From positions 1-64,000 of the forward strand of contig JAEUVO010000003.1 in the NCBI GenBank assembly GCA_016786885.1: a DNA stretch of 64,000 nucleotides, read 5' to 3'. Each line of letters starts with the position of its first letter. Position 1 is the stretch's first letter. The notes under the pieces were generated by a model, which saw nothing but the letters and a program-made list of their open reading frames with translations, searched no databases and was not told the DNA's origin. A program made the position numbers and the translations under genes. Source of the DNA: Chitinophagaceae bacterium (GTDB taxonomy: Bacteria > Bacteroidota > Bacteroidia > Chitinophagales > Chitinophagaceae). Shown here one piece after another: positions 32,236-42,324 of this stretch.

Positions 32236-32576
32236 CCGACTAACTGATCTTGATTAAAGTATTAATTATCATGGCAAATAACGGTACAGGTGAAAGCCGG
32301 TAAGGCCGGATAGCATAGGCTGTCCCGATATAACGTAACCTGCTCAAATAAAGTTTTCAATTTACATAAAACTTTGCCCTGAATAGCCCGGAATCGGTAA
32401 AAAATTGATCAGGCTTTTGATTTACAGCGAATAATGTGTCTGATTTGATCAGGATTAGCCGATTCTTTGATCCTGGTAAATGGGTATTAATATTTTCTTC
32501 ATTATTTAAAAAAGTGTATCTTTTACAGTCGGGACCTCAGGTTCCCAACCTCAAACAAACCATCAAAACTGCAACC
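32236..32576. other. Divergent intergenic region between the two barrel-protein genes
   Basis: This stretch of about 340 bp holds the control regions of both barrel genes. I see no RNA gene or protein-coding frame with support. The frame of the plus-strand gene is open from 32436, but the region 32436-32576 encodes no signal peptide and is treated as leader. A near-consensus -7 box (TATCTTTT) occurs around 32516 without a clear -33 partner. Confidence 0.5.
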
Positions 32577-35153
32577 ATGAGACCAACGAAACTGCTATTA
32601 TTTGCATGCTTTTTCGTGCCACTGCATTATTGTTCAGCACAGAAAGCCACTGATTCTACCGCCGCCAAGGCATCAACATTCAGCACCAGCGGAGGACGCA
32701 TATTCTGGATGGGTGCCAATTACCGGAAAGAATGGAACACACCTGTAAAAGCACCAGTACTAAACCTTGCTACTGAAGGTGGAGGACTTACCCCTGTTAA
32801 AAGAGGAGGAGGAAAACAAACTAAATCACTGCGGTTAGAAGGTGCGGATGGCCGGCAATATACCTTGCGGTCAATTCAAAAGTTTATTACTGAAAAAACA
32901 CTACCAGGTGATCTTCAAAGTGAAGCGGCAGCTGATCTTGTTTCTGATGGGGTTTCGGCCTCTTATCCATATGCTTCTTTATCAGTTATTCCGCTGGCAG
33001 AAGCGGCCGGTATTCCATATGGGAAAGTAAAGCTTGTATATATCGGAGATGACCCGAGACTGGGAGAACATCGTAAAGATTTTTCTAATATGCTGGCTAC
33101 GCTGGAAGAAAGAGAACCAGCTGGTATCAAGAAAGTATATGATACAGATGAAGTGGCTGAAAAGCTGGAAAAAGATAATGATAACACAGTTGATCAGCTT
33201 TCCTTATTAAAGGTCAGAATACTCGACATGTTTGTCATGGACCTTGACAGGCATGAAGGCCAGTGGCTGTGGGGAGCCAATGATATCAATGATGGAAAAG
33301 GAAAACAATTTTTTCCGATAGCTAAAGACCGTGACCAGGCTTTTTATATCAACCAGGGAGTGTTGCCATCAATTGTAAGAAAGAGGTCACTGGTACCTCA
33401 ATTAGAAGGGTTTAAAGCAGAAGCTAATAATATTGGTCGTTTCAATTTTGCAGCAAGAAATCTTGATCGGTTTTTCCTGACTCAATTGACTGAGCAGGAT
33501 TGGAAGCAGGCCGTTGAGAAATTTATTTCTCAAATGACTGACGAAGTGATTGACGGGGCAATGGCACAACAGCCAGCTGAAATAAGGGCTATTTCTGCAA
33601 ATAAAATTGCACAAACACTAAAAGACAGACGAAAATTTCTGGCGGCAGAGGTGATGGGATATTATCATTTTATCTCAGAGGTCGTTAGCGTAACAGGAAG
33701 CGATAAAAAAGAATTATTTGATATTACCCGTAACGAGGATGGTTCTTTACAGATACAGGTGTATAAGATCAATAAAGACGGACAACAATCGGTTAAAATG
33801 TATGAGAGGAGATTTGATCCTGCTGTTACAAAAGAAGTCAGAATATATGGTATGGATGGGGAGGATAAATTCCAGGTAAATGGAAGTAATGATAAGATCA
33901 AATTACGGTTAATTGGTGGTGGAGGCAGTGATGTATTTGAAAATACCGCAAAATCTCAGCGTGGTATCCTGCTGTATGATAAATTAAATGGAGGCAATAC
34001 AGTAAAAGGGCCGTTTAAAAACAGGATGGCGAATGACACTATAGTCAATTCTTTTGAAAGGATATATTATAAGTATCCTTATCAATCATTTTTTGGTACG
34101 ATAGGATTTAACCCTGACGATGGTATATCACTTGGGCCAACTTTTAAGTTCATTCGCCATGGATTTAGAAAAAATCCTTACAAATCAATGCACCAGTTCT
34201 CCGGTAAATATGCTTTTTCCACTAAAGCTGTAAATATCCGGTACAACAATGAGTTCATTGGTGTAATGGGTAATAATACCGACCTGGTGATGGATTTTGA
34301 TTATAAAGGCCCTTTCACCACTACCAACTTCTTTGGTTTTGGTATGAACTCAGTATATGATAAGACACAGCCTGGAAAATTCAGGTTTTATCGTGCCAGG
34401 TATGATCTTGGAGATTTTACTATCCAGTTTCGTCACCGGTTCTCCGACAAAGTATCTTTCTTGTTTGGTCCCACATTCCAGATGTATCATATGGAAGCTG
34501 ATGACAAGCTGAACCAGCAAAGGAATATTGTATTGAATACTGTGGCTATCGGTCTTGACCCGGCTAAGGTGTTTAAAAGGCAAAGCTATTTTGGCGGATT
34601 ATTTTCTTTTATTGTTGATACAAGGAACAGTAAAGTACTGCCGGATAAAGGAATTAACTGGGTGAGCAGTGTTCGTTACCTGGATGGGTTGAATAATGAT
34701 AGCTATGATAATGTAACACAACTGAACAGCAGTTTTACATTCTATTTCAACCTGGCTGCTCCGGGCAAATTAGTGTTGGTGAACCGTGTAGGTGGTGGCA
34801 TAAACCTGGGAGATGGATTTGAATTTTTCCAGGCCCAGTACCTGGGTAATGAAGATAACCTGAGAGGGTATCGTCAGCAAAGATTTGCGGGTAAATCTAA
34901 ATTTTTTAATCAAACAGAATTGCGTTTTAAAATTGCTGATTTCAAAAGCTATCTTTTCCCCGGATCAATTGGTTTAGGAGCCTATTATGATGTTGGCAGG
35001 GTATGGGTGAAAAATGACTTTATTGAAAGTTGGGCATCAGGATATGGTCTTGGTTTATGGGTTTCACCGTTGAGAAGAATATTGCTATCCTTTGTCTATA
35101 CAATGTCAGAAGAAGATAAATTGCCATTAATAACACTGGGCTGGAGATTTTAG
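32577..35153 (+). CDS. Outer-membrane barrel protein with kinase-like module (paralogue of 28513-32235)
   Basis: From the ATG at 32577 the 858-residue product has a Sec signal (ending CSAQ at 22). It aligns throughout with the C-terminal 840 residues of the divergent neighbour but lacks the phosphoesterase domain. The kinase-like landmarks recur: GGGKQTKSLRL (77-87), IQK (Lys 102), MDLDRHEGQW (221-230) and KDRDQAF (250-256). The beta segment FDPAVTKEVRIYGMDGED and the surface-antigen barrel follow, with the ending PLITLGWRF carrying a terminal Phe as in outer-membrane barrels. It is probably surface-exposed with an unknown catalytic or binding activity. Confidence 0.78.
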   Translation: MRPTKLLLFACFFVPLHYCSAQKATDSTAAKASTFSTSGGRIFWMGANYRKEWNTPVKAPVLNLATEGGGLTPVKRGGGKQTKSLRLEGADGRQYTLRSIQKFITEKTLPGDLQSEAAADLVSDGVSASYPYASLSVIPLAEAAGIPYGKVKLVYIGDDPRLGEHRKDFSNMLATLEEREPAGIKKVYDTDEVAEKLEKDNDNTVDQLSLLKVRILDMFVMDLDRHEGQWLWGANDINDGKGKQFFPIAKDRDQAFYINQGVLPSIVRKRSLVPQLEGFKAEANNIGRFNFAARNLDRFFLTQLTEQDWKQAVEKFISQMTDEVIDGAMAQQPAEIRAISANKIAQTLKDRRKFLAAEVMGYYHFISEVVSVTGSDKKELFDITRNEDGSLQIQVYKINKDGQQSVKMYERRFDPAVTKEVRIYGMDGEDKFQVNGSNDKIKLRLIGGGGSDVFENTAKSQRGILLYDKLNGGNTVKGPFKNRMANDTIVNSFERIYYKYPYQSFFGTIGFNPDDGISLGPTFKFIRHGFRKNPYKSMHQFSGKYAFSTKAVNIRYNNEFIGVMGNNTDLVMDFDYKGPFTTTNFFGFGMNSVYDKTQPGKFRFYRARYDLGDFTIQFRHRFSDKVSFLFGPTFQMYHMEADDKLNQQRNIVLNTVAIGLDPAKVFKRQSYFGGLFSFIVDTRNSKVLPDKGINWVSSVRYLDGLNNDSYDNVTQLNSSFTFYFNLAAPGKLVLVNRVGGGINLGDGFEFFQAQYLGNEDNLRGYRQQRFAGKSKFFNQTELRFKIADFKSYLFPGSIGLGAYYDVGRVWVKNDFIESWASGYGLGLWVSPLRRILLSFVYTMSEEDKLPLITLGWRF

Positions 35154-35172
35154 CTTATATAAATCAGTAATT

Positions 35173-35210
35173 AGCAACTGGGCCTTTTCAATCGAAAAGG
35201 CCCAGTTGCT
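35173..35210. terminator. Perfect 17-bp hairpin between convergent genes
   Basis: The arms 35173-35189 (AGCAACTGGGCCTTTTC) and 35194-35210 are exact inverse complements with a 4-base loop (AATC). It lies 20 bp after the plus-strand barrel gene and about 60 bp after the stop of the minus-strand GAF-type gene. No long T-run follows on either strand, but its strength and place fit a bidirectional terminator or RNA 3'-end stabiliser. Confidence 0.75.
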
Positions 35211-35268
35211 ATAAGGTCATTTAGTAATTTGTTTCTTTATGCTGCCGGGTCTGTGGTGATAAGTAAAA

Positions 35269-37659
35269 TCATTTTCCTTTCAGCAGTTGTTCGTCAGTAA
35301 CAGTTGAAAGAGGAGGAGACTTAATTTCAGTTGTTTCGTTCTCAAATAATACATCCACCCGTAATGCTTTTAAACCTATCACACCTTGTAATTCTTCCAG
35401 GTCATGTTTTTCAATCGCAGGTTTTAATAAGCCTTTGCTTTGAAGGAACTCTATGTACTCAATGTATTCATTGGCATCTTTAGCCTGCGAATATACAATG
35501 GCTATCTTACCCGGCTGTGTAAGGCGTTCGGTGGTATCTTTGATACGTACCTTGTCAATTCTTTTTTTCACAATTTCGTACCGGGTATTATAAGTTCCAT
35601 CCACATCAAATTTTCGCTCCTCGGTACGGAAGCTGATCGATAGTGGCTGACTGTGTGCAAGGATGAGTTGTGTAGTACGCAGTAAATGGCTTAGTTCACT
35701 TTCCAGTTTATGGGTTACCCTGGCTGCTTTGGCAATAACAGTGAGCTGCCACATTTTCATATTCCGCAGGTATATTTCATCAAACTTTTTTCTGGGGCTT
35801 ATTGCCTGGCCAATAAAAATATTGAACTCAAGTCCATCTGTGATATATCGTTCAAAATAGTGAGGATACACTTTTTGAGCAGCAGCTTGCTCTTTATCTA
35901 TAAATCTGGCCAGTGTATCGTTGATCATTGATACACTGTTCTCATAATCCTTTCGGTGTTTGTATAGCATGCCTAATTGCGGATCGAGGGAAGAAAAGTA
36001 TTCTTCTATCTCATGTTTTACAGCAGGCTCTGTATGACGTAAGTGATTAAAAACCGAAATTACCTGTCCCTGTAAAAAATCATACACATTTAATTCTTCT
36101 TCTGATTGCAGTATGTCAGAAGCTGCAGCAATATGCCTGTCTATCTTGAATTCGATCTCCTGTAATAAAGGGAAAGACATAGCGGACTGGGCTTTTCTTA
36201 CTACTTTCCTGGCCAGCTCCAATTGCTCCAGTATATCCAGTTGAATAGACTGGGAACGGGCTGTGGATGAACTTCGTATGTCTATGGCACTGTACAGGGG
36301 AAATACATCTTCGAAAACAATGCGTTCTATGCCCGCATCTTTTTTTTCATGCAGACTTACAATATGATTCAGTGAAGCTTCTGTGAATTTCCATTCAACA
36401 GCTGGCTGCACCGCCGTAAATTTTTTCTTTATCATTCGGTCAATCTGGTTATTCAGCTGTTCCAGGCTTTTTTCCAGTCCGAGTGTAAACAATGGTAATG
36501 CGGCTTCTATTTTACTGATATGCTCAGGTTTCAGATATCCCGGCTCCCTGGAACTGATCTCCAGCATACCCAGCAACTCATTCCTTTGTTTTAACGGGCA
36601 TATAATAATGCTGCGACTGCCAGTTTTATTATAGTATGCCAGGCATTGTACCTCGCCAAGAATTTCTTCATTCAGCGTTTCATACAAAACCGGTTGATGA
36701 TTATCACGGAAGAGTAATTTGCAATAGTCACTTATTTCTTCTTTTTCCGAAGTGCTGTTCAGGTGCCGGAATAAAAGGCTATTGCTATTGTGGAGGTCCG
36801 AGTAAACGTAGTGGCCGTTTATTTTAAAGAAAGGAGTAAGGCCAATAGTCACATCTTTTAGTCCTATCAGGTTTTGAATATGTTTTTCCAGTTCTGTGTA
36901 GGCTGTAGCATCTGAAACAGCATTAAAATCAAGTAGCTTATTCTTCATTTCAGCTATTACAGCTTGTTCTGTAACATCATTGATCCTCATAACTGTTAAA
37001 CCTTCGAAAACAAACTTTTCAAGTGGAACCTGGTGCATCAGTTCTTCAATGGTCAACAGGCGGTTATTAGTGTAATCCAAAATACTTTTTGGCATAGCAG
37101 GCATCTCATCAACAGGCCTTACATCAATAAAGCGACCGTCCAGCCTGAGTTCCATATACCTGGCAAGACCGGTTTTCTCATCTGTATACGGATAAACTGA
37201 TTTGGAGGTTTCGGAACTATTATAACCAAGGTATTTTTTAAGGATCAACCCGTATGCGAAATGCAGTTTTTCATTATTGAGTGTAGTAGCAGCATTGTCT
37301 CTTATTATAATTTCATTGCTATCCTTTTTTACCAGGGAGCTTTTAAACAAAGGGGAAGCGTAAACAGCCTGGTTTTTAAATGGGAATGAGATGCCGTACA
37401 TGTAATTGGCAGTAGTGGGTGGAAAGACAGCAGACAGAAGTTCTTCAATCAACTCACTATAAGGTTGTAAAACGTTAAGGTCTGTAATATTCTTTAGTAA
37501 TTCCGGATGAGATTCAAATTCTTTAACCACATTGCCGTATAACTTCAGCATGCCGGGATTACCCTCTGCAATATTTTTCTTCAGGGCATTTACAAGCGGT
37601 CTGAACGATAAGTGACTATTGAAAACAGGCTCAGAAAGATTTGGTGTGCCGCTTAGCAT
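35269..37659 (-). CDS. GAF-domain-like protein, large and cytosolic
   Basis: From the ATG at 37659 the 796-residue protein has no signal peptide or membrane segment. A central region contains a GAF-like part (LIGLKDVTIGLTPFFKING ... SRSIIICPLKQRNELLGMLEISS ... LPLFTLGLEKSLEQLNNQIDRMI). The C-terminal half is mainly helical with long charged stretches. A conserved-looking ending reads RYEIVKKRIDKVRIKDTTERL then KIAIVYSQAKDANEYIEYIEFLQSKG. Proteins of this plan are found in Bacteroidota with no known function. The frame is open for 49 more codons upstream, but those residues are Cys- and Phe-rich and not protein-like. Monocistronic. Confidence 0.65.
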   Translation of the reverse strand: MLSGTPNLSEPVFNSHLSFRPLVNALKKNIAEGNPGMLKLYGNVVKEFESHPELLKNITDLNVLQPYSELIEELLSAVFPPTTANYMYGISFPFKNQAVYASPLFKSSLVKKDSNEIIIRDNAATTLNNEKLHFAYGLILKKYLGYNSSETSKSVYPYTDEKTGLARYMELRLDGRFIDVRPVDEMPAMPKSILDYTNNRLLTIEELMHQVPLEKFVFEGLTVMRINDVTEQAVIAEMKNKLLDFNAVSDATAYTELEKHIQNLIGLKDVTIGLTPFFKINGHYVYSDLHNSNSLLFRHLNSTSEKEEISDYCKLLFRDNHQPVLYETLNEEILGEVQCLAYYNKTGSRSIIICPLKQRNELLGMLEISSREPGYLKPEHISKIEAALPLFTLGLEKSLEQLNNQIDRMIKKKFTAVQPAVEWKFTEASLNHIVSLHEKKDAGIERIVFEDVFPLYSAIDIRSSSTARSQSIQLDILEQLELARKVVRKAQSAMSFPLLQEIEFKIDRHIAAASDILQSEEELNVYDFLQGQVISVFNHLRHTEPAVKHEIEEYFSSLDPQLGMLYKHRKDYENSVSMINDTLARFIDKEQAAAQKVYPHYFERYITDGLEFNIFIGQAISPRKKFDEIYLRNMKMWQLTVIAKAARVTHKLESELSHLLRTTQLILAHSQPLSISFRTEERKFDVDGTYNTRYEIVKKRIDKVRIKDTTERLTQPGKIAIVYSQAKDANEYIEYIEFLQSKGLLKPAIEKHDLEELQGVIGLKALRVDVLFENETTEIKSPPLSTVTDEQLLKGK

Positions 37660-37860
37660 AAACTGGTTGTTTAGTTGGTTGTATAGCTGGCACGGACTTT
37701 CAGTAACAGGTACTGTAAAGCTAATAAATATGATCTGTTTTGTACAGCTTGCCTTGTGCTGGTTTATTTTAAAAGGAAAAGGGAGGATGAATGCTCTAAA
37801 TGCCAATTAATTAGGAATACCAGGAGGTATTTAACAAAGTGAAATATCAATGGCGGGAGG

Positions 37861-38793
37861 CTACCTCCGCTGCCTGCCCAATGTAATACCCACTTTTAAC
37901 TCAATAGTGAAGAAAGCATCTTTATCCTTTGGATCTCCCCGGTGGTAGCCGGGATTGGTAATATGCCCCGGATCAACCTCAGCTCTTCTGTCAAACAATT
38001 GCTGTGCAATAGCAGCCCTGTTGGCAGAAAGATAGTTATTGAATAAAGCCGGATCAATGTAGCTGTCTTCACTTACATCATCCAGATAATCTGTCATTAG
38101 AAAACGATGGTTCACTTCCAGCCGGGCATTAATAAGTGAAGTTACTTCATATTTTATACCCAAACCGGCAGCTAAGTTCAACTGGTTAAGTTTGTAGGGT
38201 TTCCTGTCGGGATACTCAGCAAAACCCTGCCCTTCCGTACTCAAGGGTTGCAGAGAGTACCATTGACCATTAAGATTTGCCTGAGGATCAAATGAAAAAT
38301 AACCAACACCTGCTACTATATAAGGAGACAGAAATGGTGGTTCCTCATCCCTGTTGTAATAGTTTTTAAAGAAAAGCGGATGAACTTCTATTCCGAGCTG
38401 AATATCTGCTATCCTGCTTTTAAAACTGAGGTTTCGTTCATACCTGCCAAAAGTGGTTTCTCTTACATCTTTCAATATGCTGTCATATGAAGTTACTTGT
38501 CCAAGTGTTCCTTGCAACCGAATGCCAATCACACTTCTGTAGGTAGCAATTACATGAAGTCCGAAACCGGGTTTGGAATTTTTCCAGTTCAGGTCTTTAA
38601 TGAAATTTTTACCAATACCTTTTTTGCCTCCCAAATCGGTAAAAGCATTCATGATGCCAAATGAGCCGCCAAGCTCAATTACTACATCATTATCATAGTA
38701 TTTGTCGTTGAAAAAGTAGTACTGCCCTTTTACAGATTGACACACTAAAAAAAAGCAAAGCACTGCCACCAGGTGAAATTTCCTCATCCTCAA
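37861..38793 (-). CDS. Outer-membrane beta-barrel protein (DUF6089-like)
   Basis: The 310-residue product starts at 38793 (MRMRKF; 38787 is possible) with a Sec signal ending VKGQ. Alternating beta strands have aromatic girdles, for example VIELGGSFGIMNAFTDLGG, FGLHVIATYRSVIGIRLQGTLG, LSPYIVAGVGYFSFDP, LNLAAGLGIKYEVTSLINARLEVNHRFL and the ending FFTIELKVGITLG. These indicate a small outer-membrane barrel. The N-terminal 'ELGGSFGxMNxxxDLGG' matches DUF6089 proteins of Bacteroidota. Role unknown. It is the last of a minus-strand run of surface-protein genes. Confidence 0.75.
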   Translation of the reverse strand: MRMRKFHLVAVLCFFLVCQSVKGQYYFFNDKYYDNDVVIELGGSFGIMNAFTDLGGKKGIGKNFIKDLNWKNSKPGFGLHVIATYRSVIGIRLQGTLGQVTSYDSILKDVRETTFGRYERNLSFKSRIADIQLGIEVHPLFFKNYYNRDEEPPFLSPYIVAGVGYFSFDPQANLNGQWYSLQPLSTEGQGFAEYPDRKPYKLNQLNLAAGLGIKYEVTSLINARLEVNHRFLMTDYLDDVSEDSYIDPALFNNYLSANRAAIAQQLFDRRAEVDPGHITNPGYHRGDPKDKDAFFTIELKVGITLGRQRR

Positions 38794-39008
38794 ACAAATT
38801 TTCTTTTTTTGCTAAAAAGGCTTTGTCAGAGGATATGGTTATGTATTCTTTGAGGGTAAGAAAAAAAGAAAGTAAATGTATTGAATTATAGGTATTAACA
38901 AAGTTTAAATTATTGTTTTCCTTCTGATAATTCATTGTAATTGCATAGCTTGTCTGAAGGAAAATCAACACAAATATCCTTTAGACTAACTGATTCGGAT
39001 TAAACGCT

Positions 39009-40610
39009 TTATGGCATCTTCATCACACTTATCACTTTTTGGAGCGATTTGTTTTGAAGCCGGATAAAGTATACACCAGACGCCAGCCCATCGTTATAAA
39101 TGTCAACATTGTAAGTACCGGCTGTATACTCCTGGTTAGCCAATACCTTAATTACCCTGCCTAATGCATCTATTTGTTGTATCATCGTATGTCCACCAGT
39201 GGTAGAGAACTGAATAGTAGCAGAAACGGTATAGGGATTAGGCCACATCTTCAGCAACAGGTTGTCTGAATTGTTATTAGTATTATCGGGATCATCAGGT
39301 ACACCACATGGCCCGGTGATCAATGGTAAGGACTGGTAGTTTTGCAGCATTATAGTATTTAAAGCGGGTTGTTTTACACAGAACCATTGCTCCATTACCG
39401 AGGCATACACACTTCTGAAATCATATTGGAACGGAATATTGTTTACTACCTGTATATCAGCAGGTATATCCGGGCTATTTCCCAGTATTCCTTTTTTGGC
39501 ATGCTTACCAAACATGATCAATGGGGCAGCAGCGCCATGGTCAGTACCAAGGCTGGCATTTGATTTTATCCGGCGGCCAAATTCAGAATAGGTCATACCC
39601 ATCACACGGTCGTCCAGGCCCATGAGCTCCAGGTCTTGTTGAAAGGCGCTGATACCTGAAGAAAGATCTTTCATCAGTTTGGCATGAAAACCTGTTGTTG
39701 TATCGCTGGCATTTACTTGCCTTTTGTGGGTGTCAAAGCCTCCCATTGTAACGGTGTATACCCTTGTTTTCAAACCGCCTTTTATCAAACGGGCAACGAT
39801 TTTTAATTGTTCTGCCAGTCCATTATCGGTGGGATAAGTAGCCATTGTTGCGGCCCTTTGGTAAGCGGCCCGAATAATATCAGAGTAAATTTTGGTTTTT
39901 TCAGAAACCACACGGAGAAATTTCAATTCTTTATTTGCTGGTGGAGAATTGAGCGGATAATCAGAAAAAGGATTATCAAACGTATAGATCTTTTCAGGAT
40001 TAGTAATAGATAAGCCCATGGAGTAGATAGAACCCTGCATCATCAAGGTTGGAAAGTTGCTGATCTGTATAGCCAGCGGATCAGGCATGGTTGCATCAGG
40101 ATAGGCATCGGGATAGCCGGGGTACTCACTTTCCAGGTAGCGACCCATCCAACCTGTTCTAACTCTTTGACGACGATCAGTTCTTGTATCGCCGCTGTTC
40201 CATATATCCGTAGCCCTGAAGTGTGAGAAATTCGGGTTTTCATAGCCTACTGATTGTACAATATTCATTTTACCATCGTTGAACATATTCTGCATCGCTG
40301 TCATGGCAGGATGCAGGCCTGATTTATCGGTACCGTCCAGCCGCAATACCTGGCTTTGTGGAATGGCAACATTGGTTCTTGCATTATAATAGTTACCATA
40401 TACATCTAGTGGTATCACCATGTTCAGTCCATCGTTACCACCGGATAACTGAACGAGTACGAATACATGGTCAGTATCTGTCAATGTTTGTTCGAGTAAT
40501 CTTGCCAGGTCACTCTCTGCACCTTGGGCAGTAAATGAAAAACCATTTAATAATGCTGGCATAGTAACTGCCACTGGTACGGTATTGCGTAAAAATTTTC
40601 TCCTGTTCAT
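39009..40610 (-). CDS. DUF1501 family protein with T9SS type A sorting domain
   Basis: The 533-residue product starts MNRRKFLRNTVPVAVTMPALL, a twin-arginine-like leader. The DUF1501 core (sulfatase-like alpha/beta fold) shows VFVLVQLSGGNDGLNMVIPL, KSGLHPAMTAM, QSVGYENPNFSHFRATDIW, VTMGGFDTHKRQ and EFGRRIKSNASLGTDHGAA. Residues about 455-533 form a type A sorting domain (MWPNPYTVSATIQF ... GLASGVYFIRLQ ... SVMK), so the protein is exported through the type IX secretion system. It follows the DUF1800 gene by 52 bp, and such DUF1800-DUF1501 pairs are common. Substrate unknown. Confidence 0.88.
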   Translation of the reverse strand: MNRRKFLRNTVPVAVTMPALLNGFSFTAQGAESDLARLLEQTLTDTDHVFVLVQLSGGNDGLNMVIPLDVYGNYYNARTNVAIPQSQVLRLDGTDKSGLHPAMTAMQNMFNDGKMNIVQSVGYENPNFSHFRATDIWNSGDTRTDRRQRVRTGWMGRYLESEYPGYPDAYPDATMPDPLAIQISNFPTLMMQGSIYSMGLSITNPEKIYTFDNPFSDYPLNSPPANKELKFLRVVSEKTKIYSDIIRAAYQRAATMATYPTDNGLAEQLKIVARLIKGGLKTRVYTVTMGGFDTHKRQVNASDTTTGFHAKLMKDLSSGISAFQQDLELMGLDDRVMGMTYSEFGRRIKSNASLGTDHGAAAPLIMFGKHAKKGILGNSPDIPADIQVVNNIPFQYDFRSVYASVMEQWFCVKQPALNTIMLQNYQSLPLITGPCGVPDDPDNTNNNSDNLLLKMWPNPYTVSATIQFSTTGGHTMIQQIDALGRVIKVLANQEYTAGTYNVDIYNDGLASGVYFIRLQNKSLQKVISVMKMP

Positions 40611-40662
40611 ACTCTGGTTTTTAACATAGTTTAAATTAAAGCTGCTATAGCCGGTTGATCAT

Positions 40663-42297
40663 TTAACATAAATGAAACTCCGGCAGATTCATCAGGAATT
40701 TGAACATCTCACTCAGGGAGGTGTTTATCACAGTATTATTGTTGTTGTTCCAGGCATTGGTCCAGATCGTATCGTCCGTTGTGTTATTCGTCAGAAAATG
40801 TGTTTTTACATAAGTTTTTGAATTGGCCGATAAGGGATAACGGAGCAACAATGCCGTAACATCATTAATTAATTGATTTGGATCTGACGGGTTAGATGAA
40901 TAGTTGGCAAATGCCCTTACATCAATTACAGCGTCATTTACCAATGCGTCAGTAAAGTCAGCCCTTTTGGGCAATGAGTTACTGTTTACCCATAATTCAT
41001 AATGCATCGGCTCCTGGTAATAAGAAGGCCATCCCGATACATCGGGTGGCTGAAATAACTCTTGCTGCATGTCTGCCGCATTCTGATAAATAGAATTAAA
41101 TAAAGGATAACCAGTTGAATAATCAGTATAAGCAGGGAAATTTACATTGAACTCCCGCAGCGTACCTACAATTATGTCAAATGGATTTTTGATATAACAT
41201 GCCTGGTTCAATATATCGAAGAAATGTTCACTTTTGAAAAGTATAGATAAGGCTGGTCTTACATCGTAGTTGTTACTCTGTAACACCTGTGCCATCGGAA
41301 TAATAACATCTGCCTCGGTAGCATCATCTATTTCATAATACACAAACCATTTGTACAGCTTGCGGCAAATGAATCTTGCTGCTTCAGTTGTGTTAAAGAT
41401 CATATCAATCAATGCATCCAGTTCCTGGTCAGGATCAGTACTGCCATTGATAGTCGTATTATTATAAAATGCGGAGAATGTTTTTGAACCTGTGTCGTGA
41501 GCCCCGGTATCAAGGTATGAGCCTAAAGGATTATCATTAATGCGCCAGCCGGTTAAAACCCTGGCTGCAGCTATTACATCATCTTCAGTGTATAATGAAT
41601 CATTTCCTTTTCCTACTGCGAATAACTCCTGCAATTCTCTTGCATAGTTCTCATCGGGAGCCTGCCTTGAATTGAGGTAACCATTCAGGTGTATCAGCAT
41701 TGCAGGATCGATGGTTACTTCCCGTACCAATGTTTTGAAATTGCCAAGAGCATTAGTTCTAAGTAAATTATGATGCCTGTATAAAATTTGTGCATTGCTT
41801 ACTTCAGACTCCTGTATGGAGAAATGATGATGCCAGAACAGTACCATTTTTTCCTGTATACTTCTGTTCTGATTAATAATAAGACCAGACCACCATTTCT
41901 TCAGGCTGCTTACACGGCGGCTATTGATTTGTCCCCGCACATCGGGATAACTGGCTGTGTTAGGGTCATTCACCCAGGTTTGCCCAATGGCTACACCGAG
42001 ATCATCATAAAATACTCCTTCATCTTCCAGTAATCCATAATCTCTTACCGGGGGACTTGGAGTCGTTACATTGTTGAGTAATTCATCCACTGCAGCATCG
42101 GGAGATAGAGACAAAAAATAATCAATATCAGTTTTTCTGGCTCCAAACATAGTACGCTTCAGCAGGTGCGCCACTTCATTCACTGTCCAGCTTCCGCTGT
42201 ATGGCGTCAGACCGGCAAAAAACCGGGAACGGGACTGCCCCGCATTTGCTGTTGAATATTTTTTTCTGGCCTTTTTAAAGAAATCTCTCCTGTCCAT
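40663..42297 (-). CDS. DUF1800 family protein
   Basis: The 544-residue protein begins MDRRDFFKKARKKYSTANAG and then has the DUF1800 layout: WTVNEVAHLLKRTMFGARKTDIDYFL, WWSGLIINQNRSIQEKMVLFWHHHFSI, ILYRHHNLLRTNALGNFKTLVREVTIDPAMLIHLNG, NYARELQELFAVG, DDVIAAARVLTGWRI, FICRKLYKWFVY and a late DVSGWPSYYQ. The function of the family is unknown. The N-terminal RRDFF could be a weak twin-arginine signal, but a hydrophobic core is not evident. It has no sorting domain of its own and is paired with the DUF1501 gene. Confidence 0.88.
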   Translation of the reverse strand: MDRRDFFKKARKKYSTANAGQSRSRFFAGLTPYSGSWTVNEVAHLLKRTMFGARKTDIDYFLSLSPDAAVDELLNNVTTPSPPVRDYGLLEDEGVFYDDLGVAIGQTWVNDPNTASYPDVRGQINSRRVSSLKKWWSGLIINQNRSIQEKMVLFWHHHFSIQESEVSNAQILYRHHNLLRTNALGNFKTLVREVTIDPAMLIHLNGYLNSRQAPDENYARELQELFAVGKGNDSLYTEDDVIAAARVLTGWRINDNPLGSYLDTGAHDTGSKTFSAFYNNTTINGSTDPDQELDALIDMIFNTTEAARFICRKLYKWFVYYEIDDATEADVIIPMAQVLQSNNYDVRPALSILFKSEHFFDILNQACYIKNPFDIIVGTLREFNVNFPAYTDYSTGYPLFNSIYQNAADMQQELFQPPDVSGWPSYYQEPMHYELWVNSNSLPKRADFTDALVNDAVIDVRAFANYSSNPSDPNQLINDVTALLLRYPLSANSKTYVKTHFLTNNTTDDTIWTNAWNNNNNTVINTSLSEMFKFLMNLPEFHLC

Positions 42298-42324
42298 AAG
42301 TAAAGTTTTACAGTGATGTTTTGT

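Noticed and set aside
35660..37600. Several open frames of 60-80 codons on the plus strand opposite the GAF-type gene
   Set aside because: They lack protein-like composition and starts, and they mirror the codon pattern of the minus-strand gene.
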